Source: Streptomyces sp. NRRL B-1347 (GTDB lineage Bacteria; Actinomycetota; Actinomycetes; Streptomycetales; Streptomycetaceae). Taken from it: a DNA stretch of 9,648 nt. The first letter of the stretch is position 1. Each line of letters begins with the position of its first letter. The stretch lies in NCBI RefSeq assembly GCF_000720325.1, contig NZ_JOJM01000120.1, forward strand, positions 1-9,648, read 5' to 3'. Below, one piece after another: positions 1-6,063 of the stretch. The notes below the pieces were generated by a model. That model saw only the letters and a list, made by a program, of their open reading frames with translations, was not told where the DNA came from and did no database searches. Both the position numbers and the translations under genes were made by a program.

Positions 1-2
1 GC

Positions 3-170
3 ACCCTGCTCGATGAATGGGCCTACCTGCGGCCCTACACCAGCAACACCGAACGCACCGACGCCCTGGCAGACTTCCTGCACACCTACAACCACCACCG
101 CTGCCACACCGCACTCGGCGGCCACCCACCCATCACCCGCGTAAACAACCCTGCGGGTCAATACACCTAG
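3..170 (+). CDS. IS481-family transposase, C-terminal fragment (cut by window edge)
   Basis: The reading frame is open from the left edge and gives 55 residues before TAG. It carries the end of the DDE/RNase H-like integrase core typical of IS481 and related transposases: EWAYLRPYTSNTERTDAL, then HTYNHHRCHTALGGHPPITRVN. The YNxxRxHxALGGxPP signature is the most diagnostic part. The enzyme would catalyse cut-and-paste or copy-out movement of its own element. The catalytic DDE residues lie outside the window except perhaps the last Glu region, so activity cannot be judged. The stop TAG lies inside a CTAG that is shared with the stop codon of the convergent membrane-protein gene. The last sense codon (ACC) seems to contain one IS base and two target bases. 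Family assignment is fairly sure; the intact length is unknown. Confidence 0.85.
   Translation, partial: TLLDEWAYLRPYTSNTERTDALADFLHTYNHHRCHTALGGHPPITRVNNPAGQYT
144..165. repeat. Probable right terminal inverted repeat of the IS481-like element
   Basis: Read inward from the outer tip on the minus strand, the end begins TGTATTGACCCGCAGGGTTG. A TGT...ACA tip is common for IS481-family termini. The repeat lies inside the last codons of the transposase. The matching left repeat is outside the window, so the inner boundary is a guess. Confidence 0.5.
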
Positions 171-171
171 A
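166..171. mobile_element. Putative target-site duplication CCTAGA at the IS edge
   Basis: The six bases directly outside the ACA tip are C-CTAG-A, matching the NCTAGN target described for IS481 of Bordetella. CTAG holds the transposase TAG (plus strand, 168-170) and the resident gene's TAG (minus strand, 169-167). Only one copy is visible; the second would be at the element's left end outside the window. Confidence 0.5.
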
Positions 172-1480
172 ACCCTCCCCCAAAGTCCCCGCCCCCGCCG
201 AAGTCCCCGCCTCCCCCGAAGTCGCCCGCGTCGAAGTCCGCGCCCGTGACGTCGCCGCCATCGGCCGTCGGCACGCCCGCCGACGCGGCGTACGCCGGGG
301 ACGAGAGGGCCGAGCCGAGCAGCGTGCCGACGAGGAGGGCGGGGAGCAGGCCGCCGCCGAAGTAGCCGCCCGCCCAGGGGCCGTAGGCCGGGCCCGCCTC
401 CCAGTAGGGGCGGCGTTCGCCGGTGTCGGTGGTGACGGTGCGGGTCATCGGGTCGTCGCCGTCGGCGAGGCGCACCGCGTCGGCCGCGCACACCGGCACC
501 TCGCGGGACGTGCCGCCCGCCGGAGTCCACTCGGCGTCCTTCACGGAGGGGCCGTGGCGGGGGTCGAAGAAGCACGGCGGCCGCCGCTCGGGCAGCGGGC
601 GGCCCTCGCGGCGCGCGGCGAGCAGGGCCAGCGAGAAACGGCCGTCCTCCAGGGCCTGCGTGACGGCCCTGACCTGCTCGGGCCGCTCGGCTGCGGCCAT
701 GAAGGACTTCGCCTTCTCGTACGCGTCGAGCGCCCGCTCGTAGTCGGCGCGCATGGCGTCGTCGGCGCCGGCCTCGGCGGGGTGGAAGTCGAGCCGGTCC
801 AGTTCCTCGCCGAAGGCGGTGATGTCCTCGTCGACGACGACGCGCAGCTTCTCCAGGGCCGCGCCCTCCTCCTCGGCGCGCTTGCGGCGCCGGTTGCGGG
901 CCAGCGCGTAGGCGCCCGCGCCGCCCGCGGCGACCACCGCGCCGATGCCGATCAGCGCTCCGACGGGGGCGCCGTCGCCGGTGCCGGTGTCGCCCCAGGA
1001 GGCGGGCGCGCTGCCCGACGTCTGGGTGAGCGCCCGGTCCACGAAGTCGTTGAGCTGCTGTTTCGCGGGCTCGCCGCGGACCAGCGAGGACAGGTTCGCC
1101 ACGGCGTTGCCCGACAGGGCCGCGCTGTCGGCCTTGGCGTCGAAGGCGTCGCCGAGCCGGATCGCGTACACGCCCGTGACCCCCGTCGCCGTCCGCAGGT
1201 TCCGGAACAGGTCCTGCTTCGGGAACGACTCCGGGAGCACGGCGACGAAGACCGGCTTGTCGGCCTTCTTGATCTTGTCGGCGAGGGCGTCGGCGTCGGC
1301 TCGGGAGAGCTGGGACGCCGCCGCCCCGTCGACGTACACCGGGTTCTCGCGCAAGGCGTCGGCCACCGTCTCGACGTCCGTGGCGGCCCGGGCCGGGGGC
1401 GCGAGCGTGGCGCCCAGGGCCAGGAGCAGTCCGGACAGGATGACGGTCAGCCGCGACGCCGCCTGTCTGGTGGGCCTCAT
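167..1480 (-). CDS. Secreted/membrane-anchored glycine-rich protein with two membrane segments, function unknown
   Basis: 437 residues. Residues 1-33 form a signal peptide (basic start, LTVILSGLLLALGATLA core, AxA-type end). Residues 34-155 are a predicted extracytoplasmic domain (VADALRENPVYVDG, then DKPVFVAVLPESF), somewhat like the alpha/beta TPM-type fold of actinobacterial membrane proteins, but I do not assign it firmly. A first membrane span is at about 172-194, followed by the basic stop RNRRRKR. Residues 200-290 are charged and helical. A conserved-looking PCFFDPRHGPS motif at 302-311 has Cys303, with a second Cys at 331. A second hydrophobic segment is at about 374-397, and the tail is three DFGGG(G) repeats (420-437). 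The ATG was chosen for the signal peptide; no strong ribosome site precedes it. It lies 42 bp downstream of cimA on the same strand and may be cotranscribed. The natural-looking Gly-rich end suggests the IS did not truncate it. Confidence 0.85.
   Translation of the reverse strand: MRPTRQAASRLTVILSGLLLALGATLAPPARAATDVETVADALRENPVYVDGAAASQLSRADADALADKIKKADKPVFVAVLPESFPKQDLFRNLRTATGVTGVYAIRLGDAFDAKADSAALSGNAVANLSSLVRGEPAKQQLNDFVDRALTQTSGSAPASWGDTGTGDGAPVGALIGIGAVVAAGGAGAYALARNRRRKRAEEEGAALEKLRVVVDEDITAFGEELDRLDFHPAEAGADDAMRADYERALDAYEKAKSFMAAAERPEQVRAVTQALEDGRFSLALLAARREGRPLPERRPPCFFDPRHGPSVKDAEWTPAGGTSREVPVCAADAVRLADGDDPMTRTVTTDTGERRPYWEAGPAYGPWAGGYFGGGLLPALLVGTLLGSALSSPAYAASAGVPTADGGDVTGADFDAGDFGGGGDFGGGGDFGGGF
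170..226 (-). repeat. Short in-frame repeats encoding the DFGGGG tail
   Basis: Three imperfect in-frame units encode DFGGGG, DFGGGG and DFGGGF at the C-terminus of the membrane protein. On the plus strand they appear as a C-rich tract with repeated GAAGTC/AAAGTC cores. Such low-complexity tails are common in this protein type and are prone to copy-number change by slippage. Confidence 0.7.
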
Positions 1481-1500
1481 ACTTCACGCTAACCCAGCCC

Positions 1501-1516
1501 GGGCGCGAACGTGCCC
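1501..1516 (-). terminator. Small hairpin after cimA (weak terminator candidate)
   Basis: GGGCGC and GTGCCC can pair around a GAAC loop (6 bp with one G-T pair), starting a few bases after the cimA stop. There is no T-tract, so it is at best a weak or partial terminator and read-through into the membrane-protein gene is plausible. Confidence 0.25.
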
Positions 1517-1522
1517 CCGCGG

Positions 1523-3130
1523 CTACTCGGCGGGCTCGACCCCGGCCTTGAGCAGGCCGTAGGTGACGGCGTCCTCCAGGGCCTGCCAGGACGCGGCGAT
1601 CACGTTGTCCGCGACGCCGACGGTCGACCACTCGCCGTCGCCGTCCGAGGTGGAGATGAGCACGCGGGTGGTGGACGTCGTGCCGTGCTTGCCTTCCAGG
1701 ATGCGGACCTTGTAGTCCACCAGCTCCAGCTTGGCCAGCTCCGGGTACATCCGCTCGAGGGCGACGCGCAGGGCCCGGTCGAGGGCGTTGACGGGGCCGT
1801 TGCCCTCCGCCGTCGCCACGATGCGCTCGCCCTTGGCCCACACCTTCACGGTGGCCTCGTTGGCGTGCGAGCCGTCGGGCCGGTCCTCGACGATCGCGCG
1901 CCAGGACTCGGTGCGGAAGTAGCACCGCGAGCGCCCCTCGGCCTCCGCCCGCAGAAGCAGCTCGAAGGACGCGTCGGCCGCTTCGTACGTGTAGCCCTTG
2001 AGCTCGCGCTCCTTGACGCGGTCCACGACCCGGGCGACCAGGTCGCGGTCGCCGCGGAGGTCGACGCCCAGCTCCTTGCCCTTGAGCTCGATGGAGGCGC
2101 GGCCCGCCATGTCGGAGACCAGCATGCGGATGCGGTTGCCCACGAGCTCGGGGTCGATGTGCTGGTAGAGGTCCGGGTCGACCTTGATCGCGGAGGCGTG
2201 CAGGCCCGCCTTGTGCGCGAAGGCCGAGACGCCGACGTAGGGCTGGTGGGTGGCGGGGGTGAGGTTCACGACCTCGGCGATGGCATGCGAGACCCGGGTC
2301 ATCTCGCGCAGCGCGCCCTCGGGCAGCACCTGTTTGCCGTACTTCAGCTCCAGGGCGGCGACGACCGGGAAGAGGTTGGCGTTGCCGACGCGCTCGCCGT
2401 AGCCGTTGGCGGTGCACTGGACGTGGGTGGCGCCCGCGTCGACGGCGGCGAGGGTGTTGGCGACCGCGCAGCCGGTGTCGTCCTGGGCGTGGATGCCGAG
2501 CCGGGCCCCGGTGTCTGCGGCGACGGTGGCGACCACGGCCTGCACCTGGGCGGGAAGCATGCCGCCGTTGGTGTCGCACAGGACCACGACGTCCGCGCCC
2601 GCCTCGTGCGCGGCCCGCACGACCGCCTTGGCGTACTCGGGGTTGGCGCGGTAGCCGTCGAAGAAGTGCTCGCAGTCGACGAAGACGCGGCGGCCCTGCC
2701 CGCGCAGGTAGGAGACGGTGTCGCGGACCATCTCCACGTTCTCGTCGAGCGTGGTGCGCAGGGCGAGTTCGACGTGCCGGTCGTGGGACTTGGCGACCAG
2801 CGTGATCACCGGGGCTCCGGAGTCGAGGAGCGCCTTGACCTGCGGGTCCTCGGCGGCCTTGCCGCCCGCGCGACGGGTGGCGCCGAACGCGACGAGCTGG
2901 GCGTTCTTGAAGCTGACCTCCGCCGCGGCGCGGGCGAAGAACTCGGTGTCGCGCGGGTTGGCGCCGGGCCAGCCGCCTTCGATGAAGCCCACCCCGAAGT
3001 CGTCCAGATGCCGGGCGATGGTCAGCTTGTCCGCGACGGTCAGATTGATGCCCTCACGCTGCGCGCCGTCGCGCAGCGTGGTGTCGAACACGTGGAACGA
3101 ATCGTCGGGCTGGCTGGTTTCCGTCGTCAT
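1523..3130 (-). CDS. cimA: (R)-citramalate synthase (isopropylmalate/homocitrate synthase family)
   Basis: 535 residues, normal for CimA. The enzyme condenses pyruvate with acetyl-CoA to (R)-citramalate, the first step of the threonine-independent route to 2-oxobutyrate and isoleucine, in the cytoplasm. The HMGL-like TIM barrel starts with the metal/substrate motif FDTTLRDGAQREG (15-27). Further family marks are EGGWPGANPRD (51-61), CDTNGG (185-190), GIHAQDDTGCAVANT (212-226) and the second family signature region NGYGERVGNANLFPVV (242-257). AFAHKAGLHASA (303-314) leads into the linker, and a C-terminal LeuA-type allosteric/dimer domain covers about 380-530 (VDYKVRILEGKHGTTSTTRV at 471-490). 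At the usual HxH metal site it reads His214-Ala-Gln216. Start: ATG with AGGAG 8 nt upstream (plus 3139-3143). A leader with a terminator precedes it, suggesting attenuation. LeuA is the main alternative, but length and motifs favour CimA. Confidence 0.93.
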   Translation of the reverse strand: MTTETSQPDDSFHVFDTTLRDGAQREGINLTVADKLTIARHLDDFGVGFIEGGWPGANPRDTEFFARAAAEVSFKNAQLVAFGATRRAGGKAAEDPQVKALLDSGAPVITLVAKSHDRHVELALRTTLDENVEMVRDTVSYLRGQGRRVFVDCEHFFDGYRANPEYAKAVVRAAHEAGADVVVLCDTNGGMLPAQVQAVVATVAADTGARLGIHAQDDTGCAVANTLAAVDAGATHVQCTANGYGERVGNANLFPVVAALELKYGKQVLPEGALREMTRVSHAIAEVVNLTPATHQPYVGVSAFAHKAGLHASAIKVDPDLYQHIDPELVGNRIRMLVSDMAGRASIELKGKELGVDLRGDRDLVARVVDRVKERELKGYTYEAADASFELLLRAEAEGRSRCYFRTESWRAIVEDRPDGSHANEATVKVWAKGERIVATAEGNGPVNALDRALRVALERMYPELAKLELVDYKVRILEGKHGTTSTTRVLISTSDGDGEWSTVGVADNVIAASWQALEDAVTYGLLKAGVEPAE

Positions 3131-3227
3131 CTTTCTGGCTCCTGTGTCGGATCTCGGTCTACCGGATGACCGGCTCCACCATCCTCATGATCCCTCGCGC
3201 CACGTTCGTCCGACTGGGGTGGGCCGG

Positions 3228-3258
3228 AAAACAAAAAACCCCTCGCGGGTGCGAGAGG
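3228..3258 (-). terminator. Intrinsic terminator in the cimA leader (attenuator candidate)
   Basis: On the minus strand CCTCTCGC pairs with GCGAGGGG around an ACCC loop (8 bp, one G-T pair) and is followed directly by TTTTTTGTTTT. This is the clearest intrinsic terminator in the window. Its position, about 100 nt before the cimA start and downstream of a short leader ORF, suggests regulated termination rather than the end of the upstream propeller unit, which has its own hairpin. Confidence 0.8.
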
Positions 3259-3282
3259 TCTGCGCGCGGATCGAAGACGGTG

Positions 3283-3309
3283 CCGCCCCGTACGGTCGTA
3301 CGGGGGCGG
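3283..3309 (-). promoter_or_regulatory. Strong leader hairpin between leader ORF and terminator
   Basis: CCGCCCC(C)GTAC pairs with GTACGGGGCGG around a GACC loop: 11 base pairs with one bulged C. It begins one base after the stop codon of the 15-codon leader ORF, where a pause hairpin is expected in ribosome-mediated attenuation. I could not find a convincing long antiterminator that excludes the terminator, so the switch mechanism is inference. Confidence 0.55.
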
Positions 3310-3357
3310 TCACTGCGGACCGGCGCGCCTGCTGCCCATAATCACGGCGGTAAGCAT
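3310..3357 (-). CDS. Possible 15-residue leader peptide upstream of cimA
   Basis: ATG to TGA encodes MLTAVIMGSRRAGPQ. It has no Shine-Dalgarno, but the ATG lies exactly 6 nt after a candidate -10 hexamer, so it could be translated from a leaderless transcript, which is common in actinobacteria. The peptide contains adjacent Val-Ile and one Thr, relevant to isoleucine supply, but lacks the long run of regulatory codons seen in classic ilv or leu leaders. It ends next to a strong hairpin and about 50 nt before an intrinsic terminator. An ORF this short can occur by chance; position, not sequence, is the main argument. Confidence 0.45.
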   Translation of the reverse strand: MLTAVIMGSRRAGPQ

Positions 3358-3363
3358 GGGCTC

Positions 3364-3392
3364 AGCCTGCCATACGCCGCGCCGTACTTGAA
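3364..3392 (-). promoter_or_regulatory. Candidate promoter for the cimA leader transcript
   Basis: TTCAAG (3392-3387), a 17-bp spacer, then CAGGCT (3369-3364), resembling streptomycete housekeeping promoters with a TAGGxT-like -10. The ATG of the leader ORF starts 7 nt below the -10, close to the expected +1. Assigned by eye only. Confidence 0.4.
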
Positions 3393-3414
3393 CGGCCGTC
3401 TCACGATGCGGTCG

Positions 3415-3440
3415 CCCCGCTGGACAGTGTCCTGGCGGGG
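3415..3440. terminator. Long GC hairpin ending the propeller gene cluster
   Basis: CCCCGC and GCGGGG form an outer 6-bp stem, with a small T/TG internal loop, and GGACA/TGTCC form an inner 5-bp stem. It lies 46 nt after the stop of propeller A and just upstream of the cimA leader promoter. No T-tract follows, as is frequent for terminators in high-GC actinobacteria. Confidence 0.5.
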
Positions 3441-3486
3441 CGGGTGCCGCTCGGGGGCGGGCTTCCGCTCGTAAGGCGGGTTCCGC

Positions 3487-4740
3487 TCAGCGGAGGTAGC
3501 GCACGAACGCGTCGTAGCCGTCGTTGGTGTCGCCCGGCAGCAGGCCCGCGTCCGCCGAGAGGAACGCGACGCGCTTGCCGTTCGCCGAGATCGCGCCCGG
3601 GGTGACCTTCGCCGAGGCCGTGCCGCCCGTGGCGTCGGGGGTGACGAGGACCGTCCGGCCGGTCTTCAGGTCGCGTACGTAGACGGGCGTTTCGGTGCCG
3701 TACTGGCTGCCGGGCTCCTTCACCTCCGTCATATAGGTGAGGCGGCGGCCGTCGGCGCTGATGGCGGGGGCCCGGGTGTAGGCCGCGCCGGGGCCGCCCT
3801 GGGTGCCGTGGACGCGCTGGTTCCGGCCGGACGCGAGGTCGTGGACGAAGACGTTCCAGGCCTTGTCGTCGTCGTTCGGGACGAGGTGGGTGTCGCGGGA
3901 CTCGAAGACGACCTTGCGGCCGTCGCCACTCAGAGACGGTTCGAGGGACTCCTTCTCGGTCTTCGAGCCGTCGTGGGAGCGGTCGACCTGGGTGCGGCGG
4001 CCGGTGGCGCGGTCGTGCAGCCACACGTCGCTCCAGTCGTCGCCCCGCGGGCCGTTGGTGTAGTTGTGCGCGTAGACGACCTTGCGGCCGTCGTCGCTGA
4101 CCGTCGGGGAGTGCGCGGAGCGCGGCTCCCAGCCGGGGTTGGGGTGGCTGATCCGCTCGGTGGTCTTCTTCTTCCGGTCGCGCAGGAACACGACCTGGCC
4201 GTCGGAGCCCTCGCGCTGCCGGGTGTCGAAGGCGGCGTAGCGGGCGTCCGGGGTGAGCGCGACGGTGCCCGCGCCCGTGCCGTCGAAGCCGGTGGGCAGC
4301 TCCACGTCCAGGCGCTGGAACTTCTTGGTCGTGCGGTCGTACAGGCGTACGTCGGACGCGCCGTAGTCACCGGCGGGGGCGGTGATGACGGCGACGTAGC
4401 GGCCGTCGCCGCTGAGCGACGGGCTGCGGAGCTGGCGGCCCGGCAGCGCGACGCGCTCGGTCCTGCCGGTGGCCAGGGTGCGGACGAACACGTCGGAGCG
4501 GCCGCCTGTGTCCCCGGCCACCAGGTCGCTCGCCTCCGAGTCGAAGGCGACGACCTTGCCGTCGCGGCTGATCACCGCGGCCGAGACGGCGGCGTTGCCC
4601 GCCGTGCCGCCGGGCGTGACGCTCGCGCCGGCCGTGCGCGGCGCGGCGGGCGCCGCGGAGGCGGCGGGCAGGGCGGTCGCCGTGACCGCCGCGACGACGA
4701 CCGCTGCGGCCAGGGCGGCGCGCTTGGTGCTGTGCTGCAT
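3487..4740 (-). CDS. Secreted seven-repeat PD40/TolB-like beta-propeller protein A
   Basis: 417 residues. Signal peptide 1-30 (QHSTKR, hydrophobic AAAVVVAAVTATAL, ASA cleavage), no lipobox Cys, so a soluble exported protein is expected. The rest is seven PD40/WD40-like repeats, each opened by an (I/L/V)SxDGRxVxF strand: ISRDGKVVAF, LSGDGRYVAV, LTPDARYAAF, VSDDGRKVVY, LSGDGRKVVF, ISADGRRLTY, ISANGKRVAF. Many end in a VFVRDLxTGRTxRV strand. This predicts a seven-bladed propeller; the last repeat carries an acidic GDTNDGYDAFVR loop. The inner ATG (4740) was chosen over longer in-frame starts because GGGGGA lies 8 nt upstream and the signal peptide starts there. Blade order and the DDWSDVWLHDR stretch closely match propeller C, so the two are paralogues. 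No peptidase or catalytic motif was seen; ligand unknown. A 166-bp gap (with a CGCCCC/GGGGCG palindrome at 4843-4855) separates it from B. Confidence 0.88.
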   Translation of the reverse strand: MQHSTKRAALAAAVVVAAVTATALPAASAAPAAPRTAGASVTPGGTAGNAAVSAAVISRDGKVVAFDSEASDLVAGDTGGRSDVFVRTLATGRTERVALPGRQLRSPSLSGDGRYVAVITAPAGDYGASDVRLYDRTTKKFQRLDVELPTGFDGTGAGTVALTPDARYAAFDTRQREGSDGQVVFLRDRKKKTTERISHPNPGWEPRSAHSPTVSDDGRKVVYAHNYTNGPRGDDWSDVWLHDRATGRRTQVDRSHDGSKTEKESLEPSLSGDGRKVVFESRDTHLVPNDDDKAWNVFVHDLASGRNQRVHGTQGGPGAAYTRAPAISADGRRLTYMTEVKEPGSQYGTETPVYVRDLKTGRTVLVTPDATGGTASAKVTPGAISANGKRVAFLSADAGLLPGDTNDGYDAFVRYLR

Positions 4741-4906
4741 GGTTCGGATCCCCCGTGTGATGAGAGTGCGTGTCCGGCACCCGCGGAGCCGGTGTCGGTA
4801 AGGACTGCCGTACGGGCGCTCTTGGTTGCCGGGACGACTGTTCGCCCCGGGGGCGCGTGGGGGCACGTCCGACACGCCGTTCGCGGCCCCCTCACCGGAT
4901 CGGGCG

Positions 4907-6007
4907 TCAGCGGACGCGGCGCACGAACACGTCGGACGTGCCGTTGGTGTCGTCCGGCACCAGGTCGGACGCGGTCGAGGTGAACACCACCCGGCGGCCG
5001 TCGGCAGTGACGGTGACCGCTCCGGCGCGGGTCTCGCCGGGCGCGAGCGCCGTGCGGCGGCCCGTACGGACGTCGAGCAGGACGAGCTGCTCCGCGTCGG
5101 CCTGTTCCCCGTCGGCCTGTTCCCCGTCGGTGCCCGCCGCGAGGACGACGTACCGCGCGTCCCCGCTCGCGGACCGCGCGGGCGTGTCGGCGATCTGCCG
5201 GGCCGTGCGCCCGCGCACGTCGTACTGGTACGTCCTGCCCCCGGCGACGAACAGGACGCGGCGGCCGTCGCCGCTGATCCGGACGAACCCCCTGTCGCTG
5301 TTCCCCAGGCCCTCGTCGGCCCGCACCCGCTCGCCGGTGGTGCGGTCCTCGACGAAGACGTCGTCGCCCTCGGGCCCCGCGCCCTTCTCCTGGTAGGCCA
5401 CGAACCTGCCGTCCGCGCTCAGGGCCGCCGCGCCGAAGCGGGTGGTGCTCTCGTCGCCCTCGACCCGTTCGGCGGTGCCCGTGACCATGTCCCGTACGTA
5501 CACGTACCGGTCGGTGACGAAGCGGTCGTCGCCCGAGACGTAGAGGACGTACCGGCCGTCGGGGGTGATCGCCTGGATGCGGGCGGCCGACGCCACGAAG
5601 GTGCTCTTCCCCGCCGCCCGGTCGTAGACGTGGGCCGACGGGCCCTTGGTGCCCGCGGTGTGGCCGACGTAGCGGCCGTCGCCGCTGAGCACGGGCGGGC
5701 CCCAGTCGAGGCCGCCGCCGCCCTCGATCCTGGTGAGCTCGCCCGTGGCCCGGTCCTTCACGGCGAGGCACACGTACGTCTGCTGCTCGCAGCCCCGGAA
5801 GAGGGACGCCTTCGTGGCGAAGGCCACGTACCGGCCGTCGGCGCTGACGGCCGCGTTCAGCGAGCCGCGGTCGAGCTGTGCCCCGTCGCTCGCCGTGCTC
5901 ACGCGCTCGGTCCGCGGCTTCCCCTGCGGGGCCTCGGCCGCGGCGGCCGGCGCCCCGAGGGCGGCGACGAGTACGGCCGCCAGGACACGTGCGGCGGGTC
6001 CGCGCAT
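4907..6007 (-). CDS. Secreted seven-repeat PD40/TolB-like beta-propeller protein B
   Basis: 366 residues. Signal peptide 1-24 (RGPAARVLAAVLVAALG, cleavage near AAAA-EA). The mature N-terminus has a lone RTERVSTASDG strand; since the last repeat stops at DVFVRRVR, this strand probably closes the ring ('velcro'). Seven repeats follow: VSADGRYVAF, LSGDGRYVGH, ITPDGRYVLY, LSADGRFVAY, ISGDGRRVLF, SGDARYVVLA, VTADGRRVVF. The last has DDTNGTSDVFVR. Two features set it apart from A and C: Cys73 and Cys80 in the first blade where the others have an acidic loop, and a repeated EQADGEQADAEQ insertion in blade six. The frame stays open far upstream to 7432, but ATG 6007 is preferred because AGGGGGA sits 7 nt before it and the signal peptide begins there. 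It follows propeller C by 56 bp and is probably cotranscribed. Confidence 0.87.
   Translation of the reverse strand: MRGPAARVLAAVLVAALGAPAAAAEAPQGKPRTERVSTASDGAQLDRGSLNAAVSADGRYVAFATKASLFRGCEQQTYVCLAVKDRATGELTRIEGGGGLDWGPPVLSGDGRYVGHTAGTKGPSAHVYDRAAGKSTFVASAARIQAITPDGRYVLYVSGDDRFVTDRYVYVRDMVTGTAERVEGDESTTRFGAAALSADGRFVAYQEKGAGPEGDDVFVEDRTTGERVRADEGLGNSDRGFVRISGDGRRVLFVAGGRTYQYDVRGRTARQIADTPARSASGDARYVVLAAGTDGEQADGEQADAEQLVLLDVRTGRRTALAPGETRAGAVTVTADGRRVVFTSTASDLVPDDTNGTSDVFVRRVR
5096..5130. repeat. Perfect 15-bp tandem repeat inside propeller B
   Basis: GTCGGCCTGTTCCCC occurs twice in a row (5096-5110, 5111-5125) with a further 5 bases of a third unit. In the coding frame it yields the acidic DGEQADGEQA stretch. 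The unit is a multiple of three, so gain or loss of copies keeps the frame. Confidence 0.9.
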
Positions 6008-6021
6008 GGTGGATTCCCCCT

Positions 6022-6048
6022 GGGTCTGGGCGTGGGTCTGGGTCTGGG
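6022..6048 (+). other. G-quadruplex-like motif between propellers C and B
   Basis: Five GGG runs (6022-6024, 6028-6030, 6034-6036, 6040-6042, 6046-6048) are separated by regular 3-nt loops (TCT, CGT, TCT, TCT) on the plus strand, the template strand for these genes. It fills most of the 56-bp gap and lies just before the ribosome site of propeller B. Confidence 0.75.
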
Positions 6049-6063
6049 TCCGGTGCGGCCGTG

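Noticed and set aside
176..235. C-rich repeats considered as a CRISPR-like or IS-derived array
   Set aside because: They are in-frame codons for the DFGGGG tail and have no spacer structure.
17..1492. 491-codon plus-strand frame starting inside the transposase region
   Set aside because: It is out of frame with the recognisable transposase and antisense to the membrane-protein gene; its translation is Arg/Gly/Ala-rich noise.
1511..3169. Long plus-strand frame (552 codons) opposite cimA
   Set aside because: It is a GC-driven shadow: low-complexity Val/Gly/Ala/Asp translation with no family motif, fully antisense to a strongly supported gene.
3166..3474. 102-codon plus-strand ORF in the cimA leader region
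   Set aside because: No ribosome site or motif; it lies opposite the promoter, leader ORF and terminator signals.
4572..5771. 399-codon minus-strand frame across the A/B junction
   Set aside because: It is frame-shifted relative to both propellers and shows only Arg/Pro/Gly-rich sequence.
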